A stretch of DNA of 64,000 bases from Morganella sibonii (GTDB lineage Bacteria > Pseudomonadota > Gammaproteobacteria > Enterobacterales > Enterobacteriaceae). Made by a program: the position numbers and the translations under genes. This document shows positions 23,549-33,197 of this stretch, piece by piece; within the stretch, counting starts at the first letter, position 1; every line of letters begins with the position of its first letter. Below the pieces are notes generated by a model. It was not told the DNA's origin and did no database searches. It saw nothing but the letters and a program-made list of their open reading frames with translations. The stretch lies in NCBI RefSeq assembly GCF_040560245.1, contig NZ_JAKMWP010000002.1. The stretch is one strand, 5' to 3'.

Positions 23549-26500
23549 TCAGCCGATCGTCATCAGGCTGGCATTTCCGCCCGCCGCAGCCGTATTCACA
23601 CTGACAGCACGCTCATGCAGCAACAGCATCAGCGGAATGTTTGTGTCACCGTGGCTGAGGCCCGCAACCGGCACAATTTCTCCGCTGCGTGCGGCAACAG
23701 TATGGTTCAGTGCCTGTAAGTGGTCGCTGTCACCGTGGAAAATCACACCGTTAAAGACCACCGTCTCCGCTGACCAGTCTTCCGTCAGGGTGATTTGCGC
23801 ACGGACACTGTCCGGCAGTGCGTTATACAGTGAACGGGTGTGTTCCGCCGCAGGCCAGAGCTGACGACAACCTGATGCCAGCGTGGCACCCAGTTGCAGC
23901 AGGGCATCCTGTTCTGAATCATTCAGGCCGAGAATGGTTCCGCGCGGCAGCAGGTAATAACTGTTGCGCTCCCCGGTCGGTCCCGGCAGCAGACGGCAGG
24001 TTCCGGCCTGTGACAATTCACCGTAACGGCTGACCGCGGTCAGCACATCGTGGCGGCGCTGTGCCTCCAGCCAGGCAAGGAATGTATTAAACGGCGCCAG
24101 CAACGGAGTCCGTGCTGTCACATCCGGCGGATTGCGATCGTCCTGCTCTGCCAGAAGTGTCACCACTGAATCATCAGGCTGTTCCGCCAGCAGACGATGG
24201 AGATAAAGCGGCCCGCCGGCTTTCGGACCGGTGCCGGAAAGCCCCTCGCCACCGAACGGCTGAACCCCGACCACTGCGCCGACAATGTTGCGGTTAACAT
24301 AAATATTACCGGCTTCAATCTGTTGTGTCAGTTGTGCAATGGTTTCGTCGATACGGGTGTGGATACCGAATGTCAGCCCGTAACCGGCGGCGTTAATTTT
24401 CTCCGCAAGTTCCGGCAGGGTATCGCGCGGGTAACGGACCACATGCAGCACCGGGCCGAAAATTTCCCGTGTCAGTTCAGACACATCATCCAGCTCAATC
24501 AGTGTCGGCGGGATAAAGGTACCATTCAGGAGTTCCGGCGCACCGGCATCCATACCGAAAGCAGACTGATACACCGGTCTGCCTTTGCCGCGCATCTGCT
24601 GAATATGCTGACGGATACCGTTGTGTGCCTCTTCATCAATCACCGGGCCGATATCGGTAGCCAGCACATCCGGGTTGCCGAGGCGGCATTCTGCCATCGC
24701 GCCTTTCAGCATTTCAATAGTGCGATCTGCCACATCTTCCTGAACACAGAGCAGGCGCAACGCCGAACAGCGTTGTCCGGCACTGTCAAAGGCTGAGCTG
24801 ACCACATCCGTCACCACCTGTTCTGTCAGAGCGGAGGAGTCCACCACCATCGCATTCAGACCACCGGTTTCGGCGATCAGCGGAATGACCCTGCCTTCGC
24901 TGCTCAGACGGGCAGCCAGATTACGCTGTAAGATTTTTGCGACCGCCGTGGAGCCGGTAAACATCACACCCTGTACACGCGGATCACACACCAGCTGGTT
25001 ACCGACGGTTTCACCGTCTCCCGGCAGCAGTTGCAGGACATCACGTGGTACACCGGCATCATGCAGCAGTGAAACGGCGACCGATGCCACCAGCGGGGTT
25101 TGTTCTGCGGGTTTTGCCAGTACCGGGTTTCCGGCGGCGAGGGCGGCGGCAACCTGGCCGGTAAAAATCGCCAGCGGGAAGTTCCACGGGCTGATACAGA
25201 CTACAGGCCCCAGCGGACGATGCGTATCACCGGCAAAATGCGTTTTCACCTGTGCGGCATAATAATTCAGGAAATCAACGGCTTCACGGACTTCGGCAAT
25301 AGCGTTGGCAAAGGTCTTACCGGCCTCACGCACCAGAATTCCGAGCAATGGCTGTAACTGCGCTTCCATCAGTTGTGCGGCACGGATAAGGATTTCTGCC
25401 CGATCCTGCGGCGGTGTGGCAAACCAGATCTCTGCTGCATCAGATGCGGTGGCAAGTGCATAATTCACTTCATCTTCCGCCGCCGGACGAACCTGCCCGA
25501 CGATATCGTGATGATCTGCCGGGTTTCTCACCGGTTGTGTGTCTGCCGGTGCGGCGGACGTGAATGTCCCGCCGGTAAGCGGTTCACAGAGCAGATTATC
25601 ACCGGCGTGACTGAGCAGGGCGCTCGACAGTGATGCCAGACGGTGTTCGTTACTCAGATCTAAACCTGCGGCATTAACCCGTGAGCTGCCGTACAGATTA
25701 CGCGGCAGCGGAATTTTCGGATGCGGCAGACCGACTGCGCCTTCTTTGGCTGCCATCGCCTGAACAGCGGTAACCGGGTCTTCCACCAGCATCTCCAGCG
25801 GAATAGTGCCGTCGGCGATCCGGTTTACAAAGGAGGTATTTGCGCCGTTTTCCAGCAGGCGGCGTACCAGATAGGCCAGCAGTGTTTCATGGGTGCCGAC
25901 AGGCGCATACACACGGCACGGCCGGTTCAGTTTGCCATCCGCCACTTTGCCGACCACCTGCTCGTACAGTGGTTCGCCCATGCCGTGCAGGCACTGGAAT
26001 TCATACTGGCCGGGATAATAGTTATTGCCCGCCAGCTGATAAATGGCTGATAACGTGTGGGCGTTGTGGGTGGCAAACTGCGGATAAATCAGATTCGGTA
26101 CTGACAGCAGCTTACGGGCACAGGCGAGGTAGGATATATCCGTATAAACCTTGCGGGTATAAACCGGATAACCTTCCAGCCCGTCCACCTGGGCGCGTTT
26201 GACTTCGCTGTCCCAGTAAGCGCCTTTTACCAGCCTGATCATCAGGCGGCGGTGGCTGCGTGATGCCAGATCTATCAGGTAATCCACCACCACCGGGCAG
26301 CGTTTCTGGTAAGCCTGGATCACAAAACCGATACCGTTCCAGCCTGCAAGCTGCGGGTCAAAACAGAGTTTTTCCAGTAAATCGAGGGAGATTTCCAGGC
26401 GGTCAGCTTCTTCCGCATCAATATTAATGCCGATGTCATACTGACGCGCCATCACCACCAGATCACGCAGGATCGGATAAAGTTCAGACATGACACGATC

Positions 26501-27523
26501 ATACTGCGCACGGCTGTAGCGCGGGTGCAGGGCGGACAGTTTGATGGAAATCCCCGGCCCTTCATAAATACCGCGTCCGGCGGAAGCTTTGCCGATGGCA
26601 TGAATCGCCTGCTGATAAGAAACCAGATAAGCCTGCGCATCGGCCTCTGTCAGCGCCGCTTCCCCCAGCATATCGTAGGAATAACGGAAGCCTTTGGCTT
26701 CATTTTTGCGGGCATTTGCCAGTGCGCGGGCGATGGTTTCACCGGTGACAAACTGTTCACCCATCAGGCGCATCGCCATATCCACACCTTTACGCACCAG
26801 CGGTTCACCACTTTTGCCCAGGATGCGGTTCAGTGAGCGGCTCAGCCCCGCTTCATTATGGGTGGAAACCAGTTTACCGGTGAACAGCAGACCCCATGTG
26901 GCCGCATTGACGAACATGGATTTGCTCTGGCCAAGGTGGGAATTCCAGTCACCGTGGCTGATTTTATCGCGGATCAGCACATCGCGGGTGGCTTTATCCG
27001 GAATACGCAGCAGCGCTTCCGCCAGACACATCAGTGCGATCCCTTCCTGAGAGGAGAGGGAGAATTCCTGAAGCAGTCCCTGCACCAGCCCGGCACGTCC
27101 GCTGCTGTTTTTCTGATTACGCAGTTTTTCTGCCAGCCCGTAAGCCAGCTTATGGGTTGCCTGCGCAGCCTCCGGGGAGAGTTGTGCCTGCGGCAGCAGC
27201 ATGGCCACAGCTTCCGGCTCCGGAATGCGGTAGGCGGATGTGATAGCCGCGCGGGTAACGGACTGCGGCAGGATATCACCGGCAAATGCCAGAAACGGCT
27301 GGCGGCTGACCGGCGGCTCAGCCGGCGCGGTTTCATCTTCCGGTGCGGAAGAGATACCGGCAGCGGGCAGTGTGCCGTCCGGCAAAGAATCGAGCTGAGT
27401 CAGATAATCAAAAATAGCCTGTCTGATCAGCCAGTGTGGCGTACGATCGATTTTTTGTGCCGCAGCTTTGATCCGCTCACGGGTTTCCTCATCCAGTCTG
27501 ACGCCCATTGTGGTACTCACCAT
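23549..27523 (-). CDS. putA: Trifunctional proline utilisation protein PutA
   Basis: PutA oxidises proline to glutamate in two steps (FAD proline dehydrogenase, then NAD+ pyrroline-5-carboxylate/glutamate semialdehyde dehydrogenase) and represses the put genes when not bound to the membrane. The start is ATG 27523 (MVSTTMGVRLDEET) with GAGGAG six bases upstream, giving 1324 residues (E. coli 1320). The ribbon-helix-helix DNA-binding domain occupies residues 1-50. The proline dehydrogenase barrel covers about 260-570 (RLVKGAYWDSEVKRAQ). The aldehyde dehydrogenase covers about 650-1110 with catalytic Cys in SAGQRCSALR. It is divergent from putP. Confidence 0.98.
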   Translation of the reverse strand: MVSTTMGVRLDEETRERIKAAAQKIDRTPHWLIRQAIFDYLTQLDSLPDGTLPAAGISSAPEDETAPAEPPVSRQPFLAFAGDILPQSVTRAAITSAYRIPEPEAVAMLLPQAQLSPEAAQATHKLAYGLAEKLRNQKNSSGRAGLVQGLLQEFSLSSQEGIALMCLAEALLRIPDKATRDVLIRDKISHGDWNSHLGQSKSMFVNAATWGLLFTGKLVSTHNEAGLSRSLNRILGKSGEPLVRKGVDMAMRLMGEQFVTGETIARALANARKNEAKGFRYSYDMLGEAALTEADAQAYLVSYQQAIHAIGKASAGRGIYEGPGISIKLSALHPRYSRAQYDRVMSELYPILRDLVVMARQYDIGINIDAEEADRLEISLDLLEKLCFDPQLAGWNGIGFVIQAYQKRCPVVVDYLIDLASRSHRRLMIRLVKGAYWDSEVKRAQVDGLEGYPVYTRKVYTDISYLACARKLLSVPNLIYPQFATHNAHTLSAIYQLAGNNYYPGQYEFQCLHGMGEPLYEQVVGKVADGKLNRPCRVYAPVGTHETLLAYLVRRLLENGANTSFVNRIADGTIPLEMLVEDPVTAVQAMAAKEGAVGLPHPKIPLPRNLYGSSRVNAAGLDLSNEHRLASLSSALLSHAGDNLLCEPLTGGTFTSAAPADTQPVRNPADHHDIVGQVRPAAEDEVNYALATASDAAEIWFATPPQDRAEILIRAAQLMEAQLQPLLGILVREAGKTFANAIAEVREAVDFLNYYAAQVKTHFAGDTHRPLGPVVCISPWNFPLAIFTGQVAAALAAGNPVLAKPAEQTPLVASVAVSLLHDAGVPRDVLQLLPGDGETVGNQLVCDPRVQGVMFTGSTAVAKILQRNLAARLSSEGRVIPLIAETGGLNAMVVDSSALTEQVVTDVVSSAFDSAGQRCSALRLLCVQEDVADRTIEMLKGAMAECRLGNPDVLATDIGPVIDEEAHNGIRQHIQQMRGKGRPVYQSAFGMDAGAPELLNGTFIPPTLIELDDVSELTREIFGPVLHVVRYPRDTLPELAEKINAAGYGLTFGIHTRIDETIAQLTQQIEAGNIYVNRNIVGAVVGVQPFGGEGLSGTGPKAGGPLYLHRLLAEQPDDSVVTLLAEQDDRNPPDVTARTPLLAPFNTFLAWLEAQRRHDVLTAVSRYGELSQAGTCRLLPGPTGERNSYYLLPRGTILGLNDSEQDALLQLGATLASGCRQLWPAAEHTRSLYNALPDSVRAQITLTEDWSAETVVFNGVIFHGDSDHLQALNHTVAARSGEIVPVAGLSHGDTNIPLMLLLHERAVSVNTAAAGGNASLMTIG

Positions 27524-27555
27524 GTTCACTCCTCATAAACGGCAACAGGTCATGC

Positions 27556-27595
27556 GTTGCACATTAATATCTATGAGGTTGCAACTTTGTGCAAC
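27556..27595. promoter_or_regulatory. PutA operator cluster beside putA
   Basis: Three GTTGCA/TGCAAC motifs, the known PutA recognition core, lie at 27556-27561, 27578-27585 (overlapping copies on both strands) and 27590-27595, within 75 bp upstream of the putA start. They fit autorepression of putA. Confidence 0.75.
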
Positions 27596-27783
27596 ATTGT
27601 TAAATAACGAGATGCATAAAGTGTGAATAATGTCGCTGTTTTATACTGATCGGAGAAAATGATTAATTAATAAACCGTACTGGTTAAAATAAAATCATTA
27701 TATAACAATAGTATATTATCGATTTTAAGGCGTATAATAATCAGAACAAGTGATTAACTGCATCACTTTCTGATAATACATCC

Positions 27784-27799
27784 CGTGATAAAAATCACA
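27784..27799. promoter_or_regulatory. CRP site in the putA-putP region
   Basis: CGTGA-N6-TCACA at 27784-27799 differs from the CRP consensus TGTGA-N6-TCACA by one base. It lies in the middle of the 520-bp region between the divergent genes, so it could activate one or both by cAMP-CRP, as known for E. coli put. Confidence 0.6.
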
Positions 27800-27944
27800 A
27801 ATTTTCACTTTAATATCGTTAATTAATTGTTGTTTTATTGTTGTTGTCGTTACTATCGGGCTGAACACAACTCATCACCGATTTAACAAATAATGATAAT
27901 TAACGGGGCATTGTCTGTGCAGACCAGGGATGGCTGAGGCGGTG

Positions 27945-27950
27945 TGCAAC
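27945..27950. promoter_or_regulatory. PutA operator near putP
   Basis: A single TGCAAC motif about 95 bp before the putP ATG could be the putP-side PutA operator, allowing DNA looping with the cluster at 27556-27595. The rest of the 520-bp region shows only AT-rich sequence and no ORF. Confidence 0.5.
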
Positions 27951-28043
27951 ACTGTGACACTGGTGCGCGCACATCCTGTACAGCGATTGGTACACGCAAT
28001 GCTGATACATGACGGACTATAAATTCAGTACAGGAACTTAATT

Positions 28044-29537
28044 ATGACAATGACGCTGACCACACCGCTGATTGTGACATTTATTGTCTATATCGCCGGG
28101 ATGCTGTTCATCGGCTATATGGCCTACCGCTCCACCAATAACTTCGACGACTATATTCTCGGCGGCCGCCGGATGGGCAGTTTTGTGACGGCATTATCTG
28201 CCGGTGCCTCTGATATGAGCGGCTGGCTGCTGATGGGATTACCCGGAGTGGTTTTTTTCTCCGGTATTTCCGAATCCTGGATTGCCATCGGTCTGTGTAT
28301 CGGCGCCTGGCTTAACTGGCGGATTGTTGCCGGACGCCTGCGTCTTCAGACGGAAGTCAATAATGCGCTGACGCTGCCGGATTATTTTACGCAGCGTTTT
28401 GAGGACAAAAGCCGTATTCTGCGGATTGTCTCTGCGGCCGTGATCCTGATTTTCTTTACCATTTACTGTGCGTCCGGCATCGTGGCCGGCGGGCTGCTGT
28501 TTGAAAGCACATTCGGCATCAGTTATGAAAAAGCCATGTGGCTCGGGGCAGGGGCAACCATTGCGTATACCTTCCTCGGCGGGTTCCTCGCGGTAAGCTG
28601 GACAGATACCGTACAGGCCACCCTGATGATTTTCGCCCTGATCCTGACACCTGTTATGGTGATTACGTCTGTCGGCGGGTTTGATACTGCGCTGGCGATT
28701 ATTGAGGCGAAAAGCCCGGCGTATGTGGATATGTTCCGCGGGCTGGATATTGTCGCGATTATCTCTCTGCTGGGCTGGGGACTGGGTTATTTCGGGCAGC
28801 CGCATATCCTGGCGCGCTTTATGGCAGCGGATTCTCATCACACCATCCGCAGTGCACGCCGTATCAGTATGACCTGGATGGTGCTCTGCCTCGCGGGGAC
28901 AATCTGTGTCGGTTTCTTCGGTATTGCTTTCTTCCAGCAGAATCCGGAACTGGCGGGATCGGTTACTGAAAACCGCGAGCGGATTTTTATGAGCCTGACA
29001 TCCATTTTATTTAATCCGTGGATTGCCGGTATTCTGCTTTCTGCCATTCTGGCAGCGGTTATGAGTACCCTGAGCTGTCAGTTGCTGGTCAGTGCCAGTG
29101 CCCTGACGGAAGATATCTACAAGCCGTTTTTCCGCAAAAACGCCTCACAAAAAGAGATGGTGCTGGTCGGGCGTATTATGGTGCTGGTGATTGCGGCGAT
29201 TGCTATCTACATTGCGATGGATAAAAACAACAAAGTGCTGGGGCTGGTCAGTAACGCATGGGCCGGGTTCGGTGCGGCATTCGGGCCGGTGATCCTGTTC
29301 TCTGTTATCTGGAAGCGGATGACCCGTAACGGCGCACTGGCGGGAATGTTCACCGGTGCGGTTACTGTCCTTATCTGGATTGAATATAAGTGGTTTAATT
29401 TATATGAAATTATTCCGGGCTTTATTCTGGCAGGTATTGCCATTGTGGTGGTCAGCCTCGCAGGCCGTGAGCCGGATAAATCTGTTCAGGGGCGTTTCTC
29501 TGAGGCAGAAGATCGTTATCTCGGACGGACGGAATAA
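28044..29537 (+). CDS. putP: Sodium/proline symporter PutP
   Basis: PutP imports proline with Na+ across the inner membrane and feeds PutA. The product has 497 residues, near the E. coli length (502), with about 13 membrane segments. Family motifs are clear: NNFDDYILGGRRMGSFVTAL in the first loop, LSAGASDMSGWLLMGLPG (Na+ binding region), and GWGLGYFGQPHILARFMA. AGGAAC lies eight bases before the ATG. It is divergent from putA across a shared operator region. Confidence 0.98.
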   Translation: MTMTLTTPLIVTFIVYIAGMLFIGYMAYRSTNNFDDYILGGRRMGSFVTALSAGASDMSGWLLMGLPGVVFFSGISESWIAIGLCIGAWLNWRIVAGRLRLQTEVNNALTLPDYFTQRFEDKSRILRIVSAAVILIFFTIYCASGIVAGGLLFESTFGISYEKAMWLGAGATIAYTFLGGFLAVSWTDTVQATLMIFALILTPVMVITSVGGFDTALAIIEAKSPAYVDMFRGLDIVAIISLLGWGLGYFGQPHILARFMAADSHHTIRSARRISMTWMVLCLAGTICVGFFGIAFFQQNPELAGSVTENRERIFMSLTSILFNPWIAGILLSAILAAVMSTLSCQLLVSASALTEDIYKPFFRKNASQKEMVLVGRIMVLVIAAIAIYIAMDKNNKVLGLVSNAWAGFGAAFGPVILFSVIWKRMTRNGALAGMFTGAVTVLIWIEYKWFNLYEIIPGFILAGIAIVVVSLAGREPDKSVQGRFSEAEDRYLGRTE

Positions 29538-29553
29538 CATAGTCTGAAAAAAA

Positions 29554-29578
29554 ATCCCGGCGTTGCCGGGATTTTTTT
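29554..29578. terminator. Bidirectional terminator putP/cycA
   Basis: ATCCCGGC (29554-29561) pairs with GCCGGGAT (29565-29572), loop GTT, with seven T after it and an eight-A run before it, between convergent putP and cycA. Confidence 0.9.
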
Positions 29579-29583
29579 GTTTA

Positions 29584-30981
29584 TTATTTTTGTGCTTCCG
29601 CAAGGCGGTGTTTTTTGACTTTCCGGTAACCGAATGCCAGCAGGATAAACCATAGCGGTGTGGCAATCAGTGCCTGGCGGGTATCAGTTTCCAGTGTCAG
29701 AAGAACAATCACAAAAGCAAAGAAAGACAGACAAACCCACGGTATCCAGCTGCCGAACGGCACCTTATAGACGGATGCGGCATGCAGCTCCGGACGACGG
29801 CGGCGGAACATAATGTAGCTGTACAGGATCATGCTCCAGATAAACATAAACAGGATCGCTGATACCGTCGTTACCAGGGTAAAGACATGCATCACATCAG
29901 GAATAAAATAGAGCAGAATGACCCCGACAGACAAACAGATGCAGGTAAAAATCAGCCCTGTTGCCGGTACGGACTGTTTGGACAGATGGCAGAACTGTTT
30001 TGGTGCGCTGCCTTGTTTGGCTAATCCGAACAGCATCCGGCTGGTGGAAAACACACCGCTGTTTGCGGAGGATGCCGCGGCTGTCAGCACCACAAAGTTC
30101 ACCAGGCTGGCTGCCGCCGGTACCCCGATCATAATAAACAGTTCCACAAACGGGCTTTTATCCGCAGGGATTGAACGCCACGGTGTGACAGACATAATAA
30201 TGATCAGTGCCAGTACATAGAATGCAATGATACGGAACGGAATCGCATTAATGGCACGCGGCAGTGATTTTACCGGGTCGCGGGTTTCCGCTGCGGCCGT
30301 ACCCACCAGCTCGATACCGACAAAGGCAAAGATCGCTATCTGGAATCCGGCAAAGAATCCGATTATCCCTTTCGGGAACATACCGCCGTCAGACCAGATA
30401 TTGGATAATGCTGCCTGATGCCCCTCCGGTGAGACAAAGTGTGTGCCGATCAGGATACCGCCGATGACAATCAGTCCCACAATTGCGACGATTTTTATCA
30501 TGGAGAACCAGAATTCCATCTCGCCGAATAATTTAACGGTCGCCAGGTTGAGAGACAACAGCAGCAGAATACAGAGCAGTGAACTGACCCAGCGCGGAAA
30601 ATCAGGCGCCCAGTGCATGATATATCCGGTAATGGCCACCACATCGGCAATACCGGTGATAACCCAGCAGAACCAGTAAGTCCAGCCGACAAAAAAACCG
30701 GCCCACGGGCCGATCAGATCACCGGCAAAATCACTGAACGATTTATAATTCAGGTTTGACAGCAGGATCTCACCCATTGCCCGCATAACAAAGAACAGCA
30801 CAAACCCGATTATCATATAAACAAATAATACAGAAGGGCCTGCCAGCGAAATAGTTTTACCTGAGCCCATAAATAACCCGGTGCCGATTGCCCCGCTGAT
30901 TGAAATCAGCTGGATATGCCGGTTGGTTAAACTGCGTTTGAGTTCGCCGCGCGGCGGCGTGGCAGGCGTTTTTTTGTCCAT
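29584..30981 (-). CDS. cycA: D-serine/D-alanine/glycine transporter CycA
   Basis: CycA is an inner-membrane APC-family permease that takes up glycine, D-serine, D-alanine and D-cycloserine by proton symport. The start is ATG 30981 (MDKKTPATPPRGELKRSLTN), giving 465 residues; an in-frame TTG at 30987 is not needed. Twelve membrane segments are present, with very close similarity to E. coli CycA (GAIGTGLFMGSGKTISLAGP, GFFAGFQIAIFAFVGIELVG, SSANSGVFSTSRMLFGLA). It is monocistronic, sharing a terminator with putP. Confidence 0.95.
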   Translation of the reverse strand: MDKKTPATPPRGELKRSLTNRHIQLISISGAIGTGLFMGSGKTISLAGPSVLFVYMIIGFVLFFVMRAMGEILLSNLNYKSFSDFAGDLIGPWAGFFVGWTYWFCWVITGIADVVAITGYIMHWAPDFPRWVSSLLCILLLLSLNLATVKLFGEMEFWFSMIKIVAIVGLIVIGGILIGTHFVSPEGHQAALSNIWSDGGMFPKGIIGFFAGFQIAIFAFVGIELVGTAAAETRDPVKSLPRAINAIPFRIIAFYVLALIIIMSVTPWRSIPADKSPFVELFIMIGVPAAASLVNFVVLTAAASSANSGVFSTSRMLFGLAKQGSAPKQFCHLSKQSVPATGLIFTCICLSVGVILLYFIPDVMHVFTLVTTVSAILFMFIWSMILYSYIMFRRRRPELHAASVYKVPFGSWIPWVCLSFFAFVIVLLTLETDTRQALIATPLWFILLAFGYRKVKKHRLAEAQK

Positions 30982-31328
30982 AAACAAATCCGTTAAGCTA
31001 AAAAATAACCATTATTTTTATTCATTCAAAAATGGTGCTGTCTGCGAATAGTGTGACACATTTCTCAGAATGAGTAACGAGGAATTTTCCGTTAAATTCA
31101 TGGGGTTGATAGTAAATATAGGTTGTCTGCTATTGTTTCGCATTAGTTTTTTTATGGGTGAAAATAATATTGTGTCAGTATGTATAGCGGGGAGAAACGG
31201 TATTTTTTCAGGAACATTAAGAAGAAAACGGAAATCTGTGGTTGCGGGTCAGAATAGTATATTTTGGGGGCTTTCCGGTTATACTGGCGATATATCACAG
31301 GAGTATTTTTTATTGAGGGATCGTATTT
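30982..31328. other. Gap upstream of cycA, no gene called
   Basis: This 347-bp AT-rich stretch separates divergent cycA and the membrane-protein gene at 31329. An 88-codon plus-strand frame at 31070-31336 has an unlikely composition and overlaps the next start, so it is not called. No clear operator was recognised; promoters for both neighbours should lie here. Confidence 0.5.
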
Positions 31329-31955
31329 ATGGATAAAAAAACACAGGGAACGACGATGAATTACCAGGTTGTTCCTTACTGGCTCTATTCAGGAAGAGCC
31401 GCCTTTTTTATATTACTCGCTGTACTTACCGGCTTTTCGGGCATGAATGCTTTTCTGCTCTGGTTGTTATTTTACGGTATTGCCTGGCAACTGGTGGTGT
31501 CCCTCCGTTTACATACCTTAAAAGAGAAGGGGCTGGTATCCCGCAGTCATGATATCAGTCATTGGATAGTATATGTTTACAGTATACCGGTGAAAGAAGA
31601 GCGGGCGATTTTAAAAAATCCGTGTTTTGCACTTGAGCGAAATATGAAAGACTTTTTTTTCCGCCTGCTGATAGTGAAAGGGATTACACAGGCCGGCTTT
31701 ATTGTGTTGCTGCTGGTTCAGTATCTCCGGACAGAGGCAGACGTATTCAGCCTGACCACGCTGGCCGGGGCATTATCCGCGCTTGTTATGGTTGTGACAC
31801 TTTACAAAACCGGGCAGCTTATCCGTGCATTATCTGCCAATGCGTTTTACACGGAAAAATTACAGTCGGAAAGTGGTTCTCTCTGGTATCAGCTCTGTTT
31901 TGTTTCCCGCCATTCAGAAAAAACGGCCGGGCTGGATAAATTACTGGCGTTATAA
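31329..31955 (+). CDS. Membrane protein of unknown function
   Basis: The product has 208 residues, with a GAGGGA site eight bases before the ATG. Hydrophobic segments lie at about residues 21-38, 42-57, 112-130 and 143-162, with a conserved-looking soluble loop between the second and third (RSHDISHWIVYVYSIPVKEE). I recognise no family. It is convergent with the DUF1883 gene. Confidence 0.72.
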   Translation: MDKKTQGTTMNYQVVPYWLYSGRAAFFILLAVLTGFSGMNAFLLWLLFYGIAWQLVVSLRLHTLKEKGLVSRSHDISHWIVYVYSIPVKEERAILKNPCFALERNMKDFFFRLLIVKGITQAGFIVLLLVQYLRTEADVFSLTTLAGALSALVMVVTLYKTGQLIRALSANAFYTEKLQSESGSLWYQLCFVSRHSEKTAGLDKLLAL

Positions 31956-31961
31956 ACACCG

Positions 31962-31987
31962 CCCCGCAGCACATATTCTCTGCGGGG
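31962..31987. repeat. Hairpin between convergent genes
   Basis: CCCCGCAG (31962-31969) pairs perfectly with CTGCGGGG (31980-31987). There is no T-tract on either side, so it is a weak terminator at best or an mRNA 3'-end stabiliser. Confidence 0.5.
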
Positions 31988-32007
31988 AATACTGCCGTGC
32001 CGCCCGG

Positions 32008-32301
32008 TTATTTTTTGGCAATGGCTTTATCGGCGTGCGGCTCGACGGTAATGGCGTGTTCCACAGTCATCGCACCATCTTCAATATCCAGCGTGATATT
32101 CCAGTCGGCATCAAAAGGGACCACCATTCTGGCCGGAAGCTCATGAAAAAAACCGCTGCCGCCATGGGTGCGGAACGGCATTCCTTTCCGGAACTGATTA
32201 AAATTCATTTTGGTCATCATTAAAACATTGCATGAACGACCACAATCCACCACCACAGTATCACCTGCTGTCAGGTGCATTCTTTTATGTAAAAACGGCA
32301 T
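32008..32301 (-). CDS. DUF1883 domain protein
   Basis: This is a 97-residue cytoplasmic protein without a signal peptide. The pattern MPFLHKRMHLTAGDTVVVDC, NVLMMTKMNFNQFRKG, GGSGFF and a final beta-rich W-containing segment (DADWNITLDIED) fits DUF1883. This small domain occurs alone or fused to TIR domains in bacteria, and its function is unknown. No TIR partner is adjacent here. The family call is from motif memory. Confidence 0.65.
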   Translation of the reverse strand: MPFLHKRMHLTAGDTVVVDCGRSCNVLMMTKMNFNQFRKGMPFRTHGGSGFFHELPARMVVPFDADWNITLDIEDGAMTVEHAITVEPHADKAIAKK

Positions 32302-32389
32302 GATAACACTCCTGTTTTTATTGCTCCGGCAGAATAATGATTACTGATAATTACGTATTATCACGCAATATAATCCGGCAGAAATAATA

Positions 32390-32935
32390 TTAAGGGTAAT
32401 AGGCATTAACCAGCATACGCGGCTGTAATGCAATCACTTTTTTCTGTTCTTCCGATAATGTATGTGTTTCCAGCCAGCGATCTTTATACCGCTCGAAATC
32501 CGGAGATTCACTCAGATACAACGCCAGAAGATAATCAAAATCACGGATATCACTCTGTTCAAATACAGAAATCACTTCCCGGTAACAGACATTATGAGGC
32601 AATTTAATGCGCTCGGTTAACATGCATTCCATCAGTTTCAGTGACGGAATTCCGGTATTCTGATATACAATTTTCAGTTGAGTGATCGCCTTTTCATAGC
32701 GGTTATCCACAATCAGTAAATCGCTGTAGAGCTGACGCAGTGCAATATCATCAGGGTACTGGCGGATCAGTGTATCAAACTGATTAAGTGCTTTTTCTTT
32801 CCCCTCATCAGTCTGACTGCCCGAGTATTTAATGACGTATGACATGGCCTGCTCTTTCGGAGCGCGTTCATGAGTATAAGCATAAGATGTAAACGGAAGA
32901 CTCAGCATCCAGGCTAAAAATATCCAATTCTTCAT
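32390..32935 (-). CDS. Exported helical-repeat (TPR-like) protein
   Basis: The start is ATG 32935 (MKNWIFLAWMLSLPFTSYA), which begins a signal peptide cleaved near residue 19; an upstream in-frame start at 32989 is less likely. The product has 181 residues. The mature part is helical with a TPR-like rhythm (ALNQFDTLIRQYPDDIALRQ, LYSDLLIVDNRYEKAITQLK). This suggests a periplasmic protein-interaction module. I cannot name the family or partner. It stands alone, followed on the minus strand by the DUF1883 gene 89 bp away. Confidence 0.68.
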   Translation of the reverse strand: MKNWIFLAWMLSLPFTSYAYTHERAPKEQAMSYVIKYSGSQTDEGKEKALNQFDTLIRQYPDDIALRQLYSDLLIVDNRYEKAITQLKIVYQNTGIPSLKLMECMLTERIKLPHNVCYREVISVFEQSDIRDFDYLLALYLSESPDFERYKDRWLETHTLSEEQKKVIALQPRMLVNAYYP

Positions 32936-33197
32936 GGAAATACGGTTCCCTGTATATTTACCGTGTATTGACTGTAACATAAGAGTCACAGTGAAAATTT
33001 AGGATGTTTACGAAAAACAGGGAGAGTATCTGCGGGTATGGTTAAACAAAAACAAAATGAAAAAAAAGAATACGAAGAAAGAGAAGGTGACAATGTTTTT
33101 ACAGATTAATCTGATAGAGGATGCCGTAACAGATTCATACAGAATAACAGGGAATGTTCAGGTAATATAATAACCTGATGCTCCCTGTTATACAGAC

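Noticed and set aside
24197..27538. Several plus-strand frames over 100 codons opposite putA
   Set aside because: putA is intact and fully conserved on the other strand; these frames arise from its codon pattern.
31070..31336. 88-codon plus-strand frame upstream of the membrane protein gene
   Set aside because: No family match, no convincing ribosome site and overlap with the well-supported start at 31329. It lies in an AT-rich promoter region.
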